Positions 17,422-25,105 of a stretch of DNA of 43,014 bases are shown here, piece by piece (position 1 is the first letter of the stretch; each line of letters starts with the position of its first letter). The stretch lies in contig NZ_JAILKR010000006.1 in NCBI RefSeq assembly GCF_024693525.1, positions 1-43,014 on the forward strand, read 5' to 3'. The notes beneath the pieces are model-generated. The model made no database searches and was not told where the DNA came from. It saw only the letters and a list, made by a program, of their open reading frames with translations. The translations under genes and the position numbers were made by a program. The DNA is from Selenomonas sp. GTDB taxonomy: Bacteria > Bacillota_C > Negativicutes > Selenomonadales > Selenomonadaceae.

Positions 17422-18636
17422 TCATTCTCCCAGCCGCTCTTTAAATACCCGCACAGCTTCCTGCTGAACCGCCTTTAAGGGCACCGCTTTTTCTTCGGCC
17501 AGCCGGCGGCAGTCTTCGTATTCTGGGGAAAGACTGCAAAGTTTTCCGTTCCAGGCACTTACCTTGCAGTTGACCAAACCGTATTTTGTCTCCACCTTGG
17601 CAATATGGCGGGAGGCCTCCAGCCGCCTTGCCACTGGCATGACACGCAGGCCGATGCTGGTAGATTCGGTGAAGATGATATTGATGCAGTCGGCCTTCCC
17701 GGCTTCATCCACCAACACAGACAATTTCTGTGCCGGCCGGTTTTTCTTCATTAATATTGGCGTTATCCAAACATCCAAGGCACCAGCCGCCAATAATTTT
17801 TCAAAGAGATACCCATAAACCTGGGGATTCATATCATCGATATTGGCCTCAAGAATGGCCAGGTTCCCGCTCTCCGTCCCATGGTACTCACCAACGTAAA
17901 GCCGCAGGACATTGGGAATTGTAAGCTCATGGCTTCCGGCCCCATAGCCAACACATTCGGCTTCAAATCCCTTGGGCACGCCCTCGCTATACACGCCTAA
18001 CGCTTTAACGATACCTGCCCCAGTAGGCGTCACCAGTTCCTTCCGTTCCGTTCCCGGCTGGGTCTGCCAGCCCAGCAGAAGCTCTGCCACCGCCGGCGCG
18101 GGAACAGGCATAAGACCATGGGCACAGGAAACAAAACCACTGCCTAAGGTCAGTGGCGAAACAAATACGCGCTCAATGCCCAAATAATCCAGGCAAATGG
18201 CTGCGCCGACGATATCCACCAACGAATCCACAGCCCCCACTTCGTGAAAGGCTACCTCATCTGCTGACTTACCATGAACTTTGCCCTCCGCTTTGGCGAT
18301 TTCCATAAAAATAGCCAAAGCCTGCTGCTTTATCGGCATTGCCAAGGCGGATTTTTCCAGCATTTCCCGGATGTCCTTCATGGTGCGATGTTCATGATGA
18401 TGGTGCTGTCCATGATGATGCTCATGGTGGTCGGCTTTGGTTTCCTTTACCTCCACATAGGCCGCATGAATGCCATTTCGGATCACATCGGAAACGGTCA
18501 AAACGAATTCATCCTTAATGGGCAATTTCGCCAATTCCTTTTCCAATAAAGCGGTCGGCACACCTGCCTGAAGCATTGCTCCCAAAAACATATTGCCGCT
18601 GATTCCAGCAAAGCAATCCAGATATATTGCGCGCAT
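17422..18636 (-). CDS. larC: LarC, nickel-insertion enzyme for the lactate racemase cofactor
   Basis: LarC (404 residues) is the CTP-dependent cyclometallase that inserts nickel into the pyridinium bisthiocarboxylate mononucleotide to make the nickel-pincer cofactor of LarA. The family start LDCFAGISGNMFLGAMLQAGV (6-26) and FHEVGAVDSLVDIVGAAICLD are clear. A His-rich stretch at residues 70-83 (DHHEHHHGQHHHHEH) probably stores or binds nickel. It is one uninterrupted frame; in Lactiplantibacillus plantarum larC is read by programmed frameshifting, which is not needed here. The ATG is preceded by GAGG overlapping the larB stop, 4 bp away. It ends at the hairpin at 17334-17387. Confidence 0.94.
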   Translation of the reverse strand: MRAIYLDCFAGISGNMFLGAMLQAGVPTALLEKELAKLPIKDEFVLTVSDVIRNGIHAAYVEVKETKADHHEHHHGQHHHHEHRTMKDIREMLEKSALAMPIKQQALAIFMEIAKAEGKVHGKSADEVAFHEVGAVDSLVDIVGAAICLDYLGIERVFVSPLTLGSGFVSCAHGLMPVPAPAVAELLLGWQTQPGTERKELVTPTGAGIVKALGVYSEGVPKGFEAECVGYGAGSHELTIPNVLRLYVGEYHGTESGNLAILEANIDDMNPQVYGYLFEKLLAAGALDVWITPILMKKNRPAQKLSVLVDEAGKADCINIIFTESTSIGLRVMPVARRLEASRHIAKVETKYGLVNCKVSAWNGKLCSLSPEYEDCRRLAEEKAVPLKAVQQEAVRVFKERLGE

Positions 18637-18640
18637 TGTT

Positions 18641-19399
18641 TCACCTCAATTTATTTATCTTGCTGGCCAGTGCCCCTGCACCGAAACCATTATCAATATT
18701 AACCACCGATACTCCCATCGCACAACTGTTGAGCATGGACAAAAGCGCCGCCACACCGTGGAAGGAAGCACCATAGCCCACACTAGTGGGCACAGCAATC
18801 ACCGGCTTATCTGTGAGCCCCCCCACCACGCTGGCCAGGGCGCCTTCCATCCCCGCAATGACTACCAGGACATTTGCTTCCTTGATAGCCGGCAAATGGG
18901 CAAAGAGCCGATGAATCCCTGCTACGCCGCAGTCGTAACAAGTCGTCACACAGTTGCCGAAGAGGTACGCCGTCAGCCGTGCTTCCTCCGCCACGGGAAT
19001 ATCGCTGGTACCTGCTGTCAGAATCAAAATCTTATGGGATTCATCCCGCTTAACTTTCCTATCCCGATCCAGGTAAATCATGTGGGCAGTTTCATCGTAT
19101 ACCGCCTCCGGCACCTTCTCCTGTACCTTATCATAATGCTCCCGTTCCGCTCTGGTCGCCATTAAATTCCCCTCACTATGGGTGTAGAGGGAATAAAAAA
19201 TATCCCGCACCTGCTCAGGAGTCTTTCCAGCCGCATAAATGACTTCAGGCATTCCCTGCCGCAGCTCGCGATGATGGTCTACCTCAGCAAAGCGCATCTC
19301 TTCAAAGGGTACTTCTGCTATTTTATCCACAGCATCTGCTTCTGTAATCATTCCCATTTTATATTCCTGCAACAAACGGGTTATTTCTACCTTTGTCAT
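18641..19399 (-). CDS. larB: LarB, pyridinium-3,5-biscarboxylic acid mononucleotide synthase
   Basis: LarB (252 residues) carboxylates and hydrolyses nicotinic acid adenine dinucleotide to start nickel-pincer cofactor synthesis. The C-terminal half is PurE/AIRC-like: LTAGTSDIPVAEEARLTA (128-145), VVIAGMEGALASVVGGL and VPTSVGYGASFHGVAALL. The conserved Cys226 in LNSCAMGVSVVNIDNGFGA is a candidate for the reported substrate-adduct cysteine. The ATG at 19399 has GAGGTGG just upstream. larC follows after 4 bp. A terminator separates it from larD, so larBC probably has its own promoter or relies on read-through. The promoter is not obvious. Confidence 0.94.
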   Translation of the reverse strand: MTKVEITRLLQEYKMGMITEADAVDKIAEVPFEEMRFAEVDHHRELRQGMPEVIYAAGKTPEQVRDIFYSLYTHSEGNLMATRAEREHYDKVQEKVPEAVYDETAHMIYLDRDRKVKRDESHKILILTAGTSDIPVAEEARLTAYLFGNCVTTCYDCGVAGIHRLFAHLPAIKEANVLVVIAGMEGALASVVGGLTDKPVIAVPTSVGYGASFHGVAALLSMLNSCAMGVSVVNIDNGFGAGALASKINKLR

Positions 19400-19443
19400 T
19401 TGGCCACCTCAATTCTATATCTAACCAATTACAATTATTCGTG

Positions 19444-19468
19444 TTAAAAAGGAAAATTCCTTTTAACG
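19444..19468. repeat. AT-rich inverted repeat upstream of larB
   Basis: GTTAAAAAGGAA and TTCCTTTTAAC form an 11-bp stem with one extra base. It lies between the larD terminator and larB. It may be a second termination hairpin or part of a larB leader; nothing decides which. Confidence 0.5.
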
Positions 19469-19469
19469 A

Positions 19470-19496
19470 AAAAACCTTCCCTTCAGGGAAGGTTTT
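19470..19496 (-). terminator. larA-larD terminator
   Basis: Perfect stem AAACCTTCCC / GGGAAGGTTT with a 4-nt loop, followed on the minus strand by six T (19470-19475). It lies 8 nt after the larD stop. Confidence 0.92.
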
Positions 19497-19504
19497 CCAG
19501 CCAA

Positions 19505-20227
19505 TCAAATACCAAAGAAACCACGCATAAACCATGCAGCTGCGACAGCCCCCACAAAGGGCGCAATTCCCGGTACCAAAATGCCATACTGCCAGTCATT
19601 ATCCGCTTTGTTTTCGATTGGCAAAACCGCATGGGCAAGACGCGGCCCCATATCACGGGCAAGATTCATGGCAAATCCTGTGGTTCCTCCCATCCCCATA
19701 CCAATAGCCCAAACCAAAAGGCCAATTGCAATCGGCGCTAACATCGCTGCCGAGCCCTGGCAAGCCTGCAAAATTCCTAAAATGCCGGAAATAAATATAA
19801 AGGTAGCAAAAAACTCACAGAAAAAGTTACGCGGCAAATTGCGAATCCCCGGAGTCGTCGAAAAGATATTACGAATACGTACCGGGTCGATTTTCCCCAC
19901 CGAAGCTTTGAACTGGTCTGCATAACAAAACCACATGATGGCCGCCCCGAAGAAGCCACCTGCCAGCTCCGCCAAAGAAAGGGGCAAAACCATCCCCCAA
20001 CCAATATTTCCCAAAACGGCTTGAGCCAGCACCATTGCTGGGTTAATGCACACATCACCAAATAAATAAAGCGCTACCGTAATACCAAAGGACCAAGTCG
20101 TTATTGCGAAAATATGACCAGAACCATTATATTTTGTATGCATCAGCGTATCATCACAATGCACGCCAATACCAAAAATAATCATCAGCGCGGTTCCCAT
20201 AAATTCTGCCAACAATTGATGTTCCAT
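19505..20227 (-). CDS. larD: Aquaglyceroporin-family channel, probably the lactic acid channel LarD
   Basis: This 240-residue MIP-family membrane protein has about six helices plus two half-helices. The first signature is intact (CINPAMVLAQA, NPA at residues 62-64). The second is NLARDMGPR with NLA at 188-190 instead of NPA, followed by the family Arg191. The ATG at 20227 has AGGAG 8 nt upstream. It lies 25 bp after larA and ends in a terminator, so the two are co-transcribed. In lactobacilli a MIP channel in the lar operon conducts lactic acid; the same role is inferred here from context. A glycerol or water channel remains possible. Confidence 0.85.
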   Translation of the reverse strand: MEHQLLAEFMGTALMIIFGIGVHCDDTLMHTKYNGSGHIFAITTWSFGITVALYLFGDVCINPAMVLAQAVLGNIGWGMVLPLSLAELAGGFFGAAIMWFCYADQFKASVGKIDPVRIRNIFSTTPGIRNLPRNFFCEFFATFIFISGILGILQACQGSAAMLAPIAIGLLVWAIGMGMGGTTGFAMNLARDMGPRLAHAVLPIENKADNDWQYGILVPGIAPFVGAVAAAWFMRGFFGI

Positions 20228-20252
20228 TTATTCTTCTCCTATCCTTTCCTTA

Positions 20253-21524
20253 TCAACCAACAATTACAGCCAAGCCATCGGGAATGACCGCTACTTTCGC
20301 ATCATTTCCCTCATATTTATATGCTTTGGCCAATGCTTCATCCAAACTCTTCGCCAGTTCCATGTGCATATCCGTAATAAGATGAGGTTCTACCAAATCC
20401 GATACCATGATTACGCGGTGATGGGCAAGAATTCTCGCCAAAATCTGCGCCGTCCACTGATCTGGAATCGTCTCCGACCGTGGCGTATCGATTGCCTTCT
20501 GCAGAAACTCCTGGGGCGTTTTTACATCGGCCAGATTGTGGTAGAAGCCTTCTCCGCCATGACCGTCGGCACAACCTGCCACCATGATGATGGTACCACC
20601 TTCCTTATTCGCTGCTTCGGCAGCAGTCATTCCTTTTACCGCTTGATAAATGTTCTGGTCAAGGGGATAGCCGCCATTGGTCGACACCGTAATATCCGCC
20701 TGAACCTGCGGCACATGGGCCAAATTCGCCACAAAGGCACAGCCCTTTTCATGAGCCCGTTCCAGCTCACCAGCAAAAGAGCCGATAATTTCTTTGTCCT
20801 CGTTGAGCACCACATTGAGGATGAACTTCAAGCCAGCGGTACGCGCCGCATAAACCATATCGCGATGAATCGGATTGTCCAGCAAATTACCTGTACGTGC
20901 ATGATGGGAATGGATAAATTCACCACAGTGATTGGCCATAATCGTCTTATAGGATGCCACCCCAGGTAAAACTGCCTTGCGGCCTCCAGAGAAACCTGCA
21001 AAAAAATGCGATTCAATAAAGCCTTCTGCCAGCAACAAATCTGCCTCAACGGCAGTGCGATTCACAATGCACGCACCGCCACTTGGCAGCGTCCCAATTT
21101 TTACCATGGAAGAATCATCGGTTGATACATGCATGACAATATTTTCGTTGCGTACGATTTCTTCCCCATACTTTGCCACCAGTTCCTCGTGGGTTGACGG
21201 ACGATGAAAGCCCGTGGCGACCAGAATACTGATTTGCGCTTCCGGCTCTACAGAACGAATACGGCGCAAAAGTATCGGCATCGTAATATGGGAAGGAACT
21301 GGACGGGTGTGGTCCGAACTGATAATCGTTATTTTTTTCTTTCCTTTTACCAAATCCTCTAACCGTGGCGAACCGATAGGATTATCCAGCGATTCCTCCA
21401 CCAGCTCCTTCTGCCCTTTATTGGCCTTATAGGCTGCTGCTTTTGACTCCAACACCGCCAGCACATTTTCATCTGCAATCTCTGCTGACATTGTCCCCTT
21501 GTCATAAGGTAAGGAAATCTTCAT
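20253..21524 (-). CDS. larA: LarA, nickel-dependent lactate racemase
   Basis: LarA (423 residues) interconverts D- and L-lactate or a similar 2-hydroxyacid. Its cofactor is a nickel-pincer nucleotide bound covalently to a lysine. All key residues are visible, each one position before its L. plantarum counterpart: Asp71 and Arg74 in SSDHTRPVP, His107 in TGFHRP, His173 and Lys183 in ESHFFAGFSGGRKAVLPG, and His199 in ANHCG. The ATG at 21524 starts MKISLPYDKG with AGAGAGG 8 nt upstream; the in-frame ATG 14 codons earlier has no ribosome site. It leads larA-larD and diverges from a Mga-type regulator. Other LarA homologues use different hydroxyacids, so lactate is likely but not certain. Confidence 0.94.
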   Translation of the reverse strand: MKISLPYDKGTMSAEIADENVLAVLESKAAAYKANKGQKELVEESLDNPIGSPRLEDLVKGKKKITIISSDHTRPVPSHITMPILLRRIRSVEPEAQISILVATGFHRPSTHEELVAKYGEEIVRNENIVMHVSTDDSSMVKIGTLPSGGACIVNRTAVEADLLLAEGFIESHFFAGFSGGRKAVLPGVASYKTIMANHCGEFIHSHHARTGNLLDNPIHRDMVYAARTAGLKFILNVVLNEDKEIIGSFAGELERAHEKGCAFVANLAHVPQVQADITVSTNGGYPLDQNIYQAVKGMTAAEAANKEGGTIIMVAGCADGHGGEGFYHNLADVKTPQEFLQKAIDTPRSETIPDQWTAQILARILAHHRVIMVSDLVEPHLITDMHMELAKSLDEALAKAYKYEGNDAKVAVIPDGLAVIVG

Positions 21525-21609
21525 TGTAAAAACCTCTCTTTCCAAATCCTCCAATTTCCAGTACAATTAACCATAATGTAAACCGTCTTTCACCAGACGA
21601 ATATAGCGT

Positions 21610-21638
21610 AGCATAAGCCAGCAGGCTTGTTGCATCAA
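21610..21638 (-). promoter_or_regulatory. Candidate larA promoter
   Basis: Minus strand TTGATG (21633-21638), 17 bp, TATGCT (21610-21615). The leader would be about 80 nt and contains a small hairpin (CGTCT / AGACG, 21584-21599). The -35 lies inside the inverted repeat at 21626-21651. Confidence 0.5.
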
Positions 21639-21651
21639 TACTTACAACAAG
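21626..21651. promoter_or_regulatory. Inverted repeat in the larA/regulator intergenic region, candidate operator
   Basis: Perfect 7-bp arms CTTGTTG (21626-21632) and CAACAAG (21645-21651) separated by 12 bp, centred on the proposed larA -35. It may be the binding site of the divergent Mga-type protein. A weak plus-strand promoter (TTGCAT at 21630-21635, TACCGT at 21653-21658) also overlaps it. Confidence 0.45.
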
Positions 21652-21702
21652 ATACCGTAAAAAATGCGAAACCATCATACTACTTAGAAAGAAGGTTTTC
21701 CC

Positions 21703-23178
21703 TTGCTCCCCATTCTCGACAAATCCCGGCAAAAAGAATACGCTCTGCTCAGTCTTTTAGATTCCGCCGACCGTTACTTTTCCTGCCAAGAACTCGCCCA
21801 AAGTCTAAAGCTTTCCGAACGAACCATCCATAAATATCTTCAAGACCTTACCACTCACCTAGCGGAACACTGCGGCCAGGATTTTCACATTAAACGCAGT
21901 ACCGCTCTCGGTATACGGCTGCACCGCGTTCCCTGGCTTAATATCCATACCGTCTACACGAAATTTGCGCAAAAGTCCATGAGCTACTCCTTTTTTCACA
22001 CGATGTTCTTAGAAACATCCGATACCCCCACGGCTTTCTGTTTATCCCATTACCTAAGCCAAGCTTCCCTATACCGCACCCTTACCCCCATGCGTAATGC
22101 CGTTGCGGCCTTCTCGTTGACTCTCGACATCGCAAATATGCGGCTGTCTGGGAACGAAATGCAGATACGCTACTTCTTTAACAATTTCTATCTGCAAATA
22201 TATCGCGGCTATGATTGGCCCTTTCCTGCTATCTCACGTCAACGTGTCATGAATGCCATCGAGGACATTTTAAATGCCCTTGATTTTCCCATGTCAATCA
22301 GCGACCGCAAACATTTTTCCTATTGGCTGGCCATTATCGCTCACCGCTTAACGCTGAGACATTCGCTTTCTTCCACACTACCTGCCGAATTCGGTATGGA
22401 AAACGAAGCCTACCATGCCTGCCTTCCTGCCATCCAACGTTTCTTCCAACGTTTCCGTCTCCCCCTCCTTACTGCAGAGTGTCAATTTATCTTTTATCTG
22501 CTCCATGCTTTTCCCTTTGGCGTCAATATCCAACAGCGGCTTTTTGCCGCTGCTCGCGATGCCCGCGGCTTCGACTGTTTGCCCCTTACCGCCACCGACC
22601 ATTTCATGGCTGTTTTTGCTCGCTACTTTCCCAACTGGATTGGCCTAGGAGCTCCCAGCTTCCGGCAAAAATTACACCGTCTCCACTTTCATGGCGCTTT
22701 GCTCAGCGGCAGTTCCGATCTCCCGGAACGCTATCCATTTCTAAAATCTTACCAAAGCACCTATCCTAATTTCGCCCACCATATCCAGAAGCTTTATGAG
22801 GCCCTTGAACCCCATCCCTGTGGCCGTTGTTTTGCCGACGCCCGGTATCTGCTCCCCCACTACATCCTACTATGCAGCCAATACTTCAACCTAACCGCTG
22901 CGGAATCGGTCATAACGTTAGCCCTATTAACAGACTATGGCCCCATTTACGAAGAAAAAATAAAGCAGGAAATCCTTTCCCGCTTTCAAGATGAATTTCA
23001 CCTTCAATTTGTTACGACTAACGTTGCCTATGACCTGCTAATTACCAATCTCCCAGCCCCTATTCACTCCCCAGGGCATCTTACCCTGTCCATCCATACG
23101 GCCTTTAATGCCCGCGAATGGGACATGCTGCGGCAATTGCTAACGCATATTCGCACACAAAAACCGTTGCATCCGTAA
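21703..23178 (+). CDS. Mga-family helix-turn-helix regulator, possible lar regulator
   Basis: This 491-residue cytosolic protein has an N-terminal winged helix (FSCQELAQSLKLSERTIHKYL, about 25-45). A second, Mga-type DNA-binding domain follows with SQASLYRTLTPM and LSGNEMQIRYFFNNFYLQIY followed by GYDWPF (about 122-171), the standard Mga signature. A long all-helical PRD-like middle and a C-terminal part of weak similarity come next; PRD phosphorylation histidines cannot be assigned. The start is TTG at 21703 with GAAGG 7 nt upstream. It is divergent from larA with 178 bp between. Lactobacillus lar genes use a Crp-Fnr regulator, so a Mga-type neighbour is unexpected. Its control of lar is inferred from position only. 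Confidence 0.8.
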   Translation: MLPILDKSRQKEYALLSLLDSADRYFSCQELAQSLKLSERTIHKYLQDLTTHLAEHCGQDFHIKRSTALGIRLHRVPWLNIHTVYTKFAQKSMSYSFFHTMFLETSDTPTAFCLSHYLSQASLYRTLTPMRNAVAAFSLTLDIANMRLSGNEMQIRYFFNNFYLQIYRGYDWPFPAISRQRVMNAIEDILNALDFPMSISDRKHFSYWLAIIAHRLTLRHSLSSTLPAEFGMENEAYHACLPAIQRFFQRFRLPLLTAECQFIFYLLHAFPFGVNIQQRLFAAARDARGFDCLPLTATDHFMAVFARYFPNWIGLGAPSFRQKLHRLHFHGALLSGSSDLPERYPFLKSYQSTYPNFAHHIQKLYEALEPHPCGRCFADARYLLPHYILLCSQYFNLTAAESVITLALLTDYGPIYEEKIKQEILSRFQDEFHLQFVTTNVAYDLLITNLPAPIHSPGHLTLSIHTAFNAREWDMLRQLLTHIRTQKPLHP

Positions 23179-23197
23179 ACACCAATACCAATATTCT

Positions 23198-23246
23198 ATA
23201 CAGCAAAAGGCCCGTTGACTTACCGTCAACGGGCCTTTTGCTGTAT
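23198..23246. terminator. Bidirectional terminator after the Mga-type gene
   Basis: A perfect 22-bp inverted repeat: arms 23198-23219 (containing AAAAGGCCCGTTGAC) and 23225-23246 with a 5-nt loop. It separates converging genes and can end both transcripts. The stem is unusually long and perfect. Confidence 0.9.
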
Positions 23247-23277
23247 CCCCTTGGACTGTTTGTTTCGTCCTTGTCCT

Positions 23278-23874
23278 TTATTCTTTTTTCGGCTGCTCGG
23301 CGGGAGCAGACGGCACAGCGCTTGCAGCTGCTGCCGACTGCTGAGCCTGGCGCGCTGCCTGCTGGCTCATCTGGGCCTTGGCCTGCTTAAGGACATTCAA
23401 GGCCTGCTGGAGTCCCTGCTCTGCCTGCTGAACCCCCTGGAAGGTTCCCGTCACATGGGAAATCAGCTGATCAAATACCTGATTGGCGTAGGCATCGGCA
23501 TCACTCTGAAGCTGCATAGCATTTTTCTGGGTGCGCTCCATGATTTCCTTTTCCTGCTGCTGAGTCTGCTGCAAAATCGTCTTTGCCTTTTCCTTCGCCT
23601 GCAGGACTATTTCGCTTTCATCTGTCACCCGATTGGCATACTCTTTTGCTTCCTTCTTAATCTGTTCCGCTTCTTTTTCCGCATTGCGAATAATCTCATC
23701 CCGATTCTTCATGATTTCATCGGCACGATTGAGTTCCTTCGGAAGGTCGTTGCGGAGCTCATCTACGTAATGAATCAGTTCATTATCGTTAATCAGCGTC
23801 TTTTCTGTAAAAGGAAAATGCGAAGCTCCTACTACCATATTTTCTAATTTATCTAAGGTATCGCGTACTGACAT
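23278..23874 (-). CDS. Coiled-coil protein of unknown function, co-transcribed with coaD
   Basis: This 198-residue soluble protein has no signal peptide. Residues about 45-130 form a charged coiled coil rich in Glu, Lys and Gln (RNAEKEAEQIKKEAKEYANR), recalling DivIVA or F0F1 b-subunit stalks. The tail is Ala/Gln/Pro-rich, low complexity, and ends PKKE. The N-terminal part (RDTLDKLENMVVGASHFPFT) looks like the conserved portion. The ATG at 23874 lies 7 nt after the coaD stop with AAAGGAAG upstream. Position after rsmD-coaD suggests a housekeeping role, perhaps in division or envelope scaffolding. I do not recognise a defined family; an ATP-synthase b-subunit label would be misleading. Confidence 0.8.
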   Translation of the reverse strand: MSVRDTLDKLENMVVGASHFPFTEKTLINDNELIHYVDELRNDLPKELNRADEIMKNRDEIIRNAEKEAEQIKKEAKEYANRVTDESEIVLQAKEKAKTILQQTQQQEKEIMERTQKNAMQLQSDADAYANQVFDQLISHVTGTFQGVQQAEQGLQQALNVLKQAKAQMSQQAARQAQQSAAAASAVPSAPAEQPKKE

Positions 23875-23881
23875 ATTCCGC

Positions 23882-24370
23882 TTACTTCCTTTCTCTATCA
23901 TCTAAATTCATCATCGCCTGTTCCACGCATTCCGGCACCAATCCATGAATTTCCCCATGGAATCGGAACAACTCCCGGACTCCCGAAGAACTCACAAAGG
24001 AGTAATCCGGACGCGTCAAAAGAAAAATCGTATCAATGCCAGGCTCAATATGGCGAATCATGTACGCCTCATTTTCCTCATATTCCAAATCTTTGACGGA
24101 ACGAATGCCACGTACAATAACCCGCGCATCGTGCTCCTTCATAAAATCAGTAATAAGGCCTTCAAAGGACATGACCTGGACATTTGACAAATGACGGACC
24201 GACTGGCGCAGCAGTTCCACCCGCTGCTCAATCGGAAAAAATCCCTGTTTCTGCACATTGTGGAATACACAGATAATCAGCTCATCAAACATCGTGCTTG
24301 CCCGCTCAAATACATCGATGTGCCCATTGGTCACGGGGTCAAAGCTTCCCGAACACACAGCCCGTCTCAT
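23882..24370 (-). CDS. coaD: Pantetheine-phosphate adenylyltransferase
   Basis: CoaD (162 residues) makes dephospho-CoA from 4'-phosphopantetheine and ATP. The nucleotidyltransferase motif CSGSFDPVTNGHIDVFERA (6-24, TxGH-type) and VVRGIRSVKDLEYE, FLLTRPDYSFVSSSGVREL are canonical. The length is exact for the family. Its ATG overlaps the rsmD stop by 4 nt (ATGA), giving translational coupling. rsmD-coaD is a conserved bacterial gene pair. Confidence 0.97.
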   Translation of the reverse strand: MRRAVCSGSFDPVTNGHIDVFERASTMFDELIICVFHNVQKQGFFPIEQRVELLRQSVRHLSNVQVMSFEGLITDFMKEHDARVIVRGIRSVKDLEYEENEAYMIRHIEPGIDTIFLLTRPDYSFVSSSGVRELFRFHGEIHGLVPECVEQAMMNLDDRERK

Positions 24371-24942
24371 GCTTCCACCTCCTCAACATACTCGCGCCAC
24401 TGATAAAAACTCAACTGCGTCGTATGTCCATAGCGGCGATTCATGACCTGTACCAGGGAGCTAAGCTCGGGAATCTCGTTTTCATCGGCACCGTGCTCGA
24501 TGACTAAAATTCCATTGCGAGCCATAATTCCCTCTGACCGGTCAATTGTCAACAGGGCCTTTTCCCAAAGTCCGATGTGATAGGGCGGGTCACAAAAGAT
24601 TAAGTCAAATTCTTCCCGGTTTCCAGCAAAGCGCCCCAGTTCAGCAAATACATCGCCGCCCCGTACAACCGCTTTCTCCTGCATACGCACCAGCCGGACA
24701 TTCTCCTTCATGATATCCGCCGTAGCTTGGTCAACCATCACGCAGGCCTTAGCACCACGCGATAAAGCCTCCAGCCCCAAATTACCAGTTCCCGCAAAGA
24801 TGTCAAGCACCTTTCGGTCCATGACTTTTTGTCCCAGGATATTGAAAAGCGATTCCTTTACTCGATCAGCAGTAGGCCTCGTATTCCAGCCTTTTGGCGT
24901 TTTCAGCCGACAGCCCCGGGCTGATCCCGTGATGATTCTCAT
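24367..24942 (-). CDS. rsmD: 16S rRNA (guanine-N2)-methyltransferase RsmD
   Basis: This 191-residue SAM-dependent enzyme methylates G966 (E. coli numbering) of 16S rRNA. Motifs are MRIITGSARGCRLKTPKG at the start, RPTADRVKESLFNIL, the SAM-binding DIFAGTGNLGLEALSRGA (about 47-64), and the catalytic NPPY-like DPPYH (FDLIFCDPPYHIG). The ATG at 24942 has GGAG 8 nt upstream; a GTG three codons earlier is less well placed. It is first in the rsmD-coaD-coiled-coil operon. Confidence 0.95.
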   Translation of the reverse strand: MRIITGSARGCRLKTPKGWNTRPTADRVKESLFNILGQKVMDRKVLDIFAGTGNLGLEALSRGAKACVMVDQATADIMKENVRLVRMQEKAVVRGGDVFAELGRFAGNREEFDLIFCDPPYHIGLWEKALLTIDRSEGIMARNGILVIEHGADENEIPELSSLVQVMNRRYGHTTQLSFYQWREYVEEVEA

Positions 24943-25019
24943 AGGTTCCACTCCATCCTGTACTTATGGTTTCTGCGTCGTTCGTCCTTGACAAAGACAA
25001 ACTTACAGCAAACAAATAC

Positions 25020-25048
25020 ATTTTACCATATTTTCTCCGAATAGTGAA
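25020..25048 (-). promoter_or_regulatory. Promoter of the rsmD operon
   Basis: Minus strand TTCACT (25043-25048), 17 bp, TAAAAT (25020-25025). It lies back to back with the DUF4127 promoter, whose -10 is only about 10 bp away. Confidence 0.6.
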
Positions 25049-25057
25049 CTATCCCTA

Positions 25058-25066
25058 TGGTATAAT
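25058..25066 (+). promoter_or_regulatory. Extended -10 promoter of the DUF4127 gene
   Basis: TGGTATAAT on the plus strand combines a TG extension with a perfect -10. No good -35 is present at 16-18 bp. The leader is about 33 nt. Confidence 0.6.
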
Positions 25067-25105
25067 ATTCAAAGAATTAACTACGAATTGACATAGGAGT
25101 ATATC

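Noticed and set aside
18385..18430. Short CATGATG-like repetitive DNA in larC
   Set aside because: It only encodes the His-rich loop and is not a regulatory or CRISPR-like repeat.
19505..20227. LarD as a pseudogene because of the altered NPA motif
   Set aside because: The frame is intact, the length is normal, and the Arg and flanking residues of the second motif are kept.
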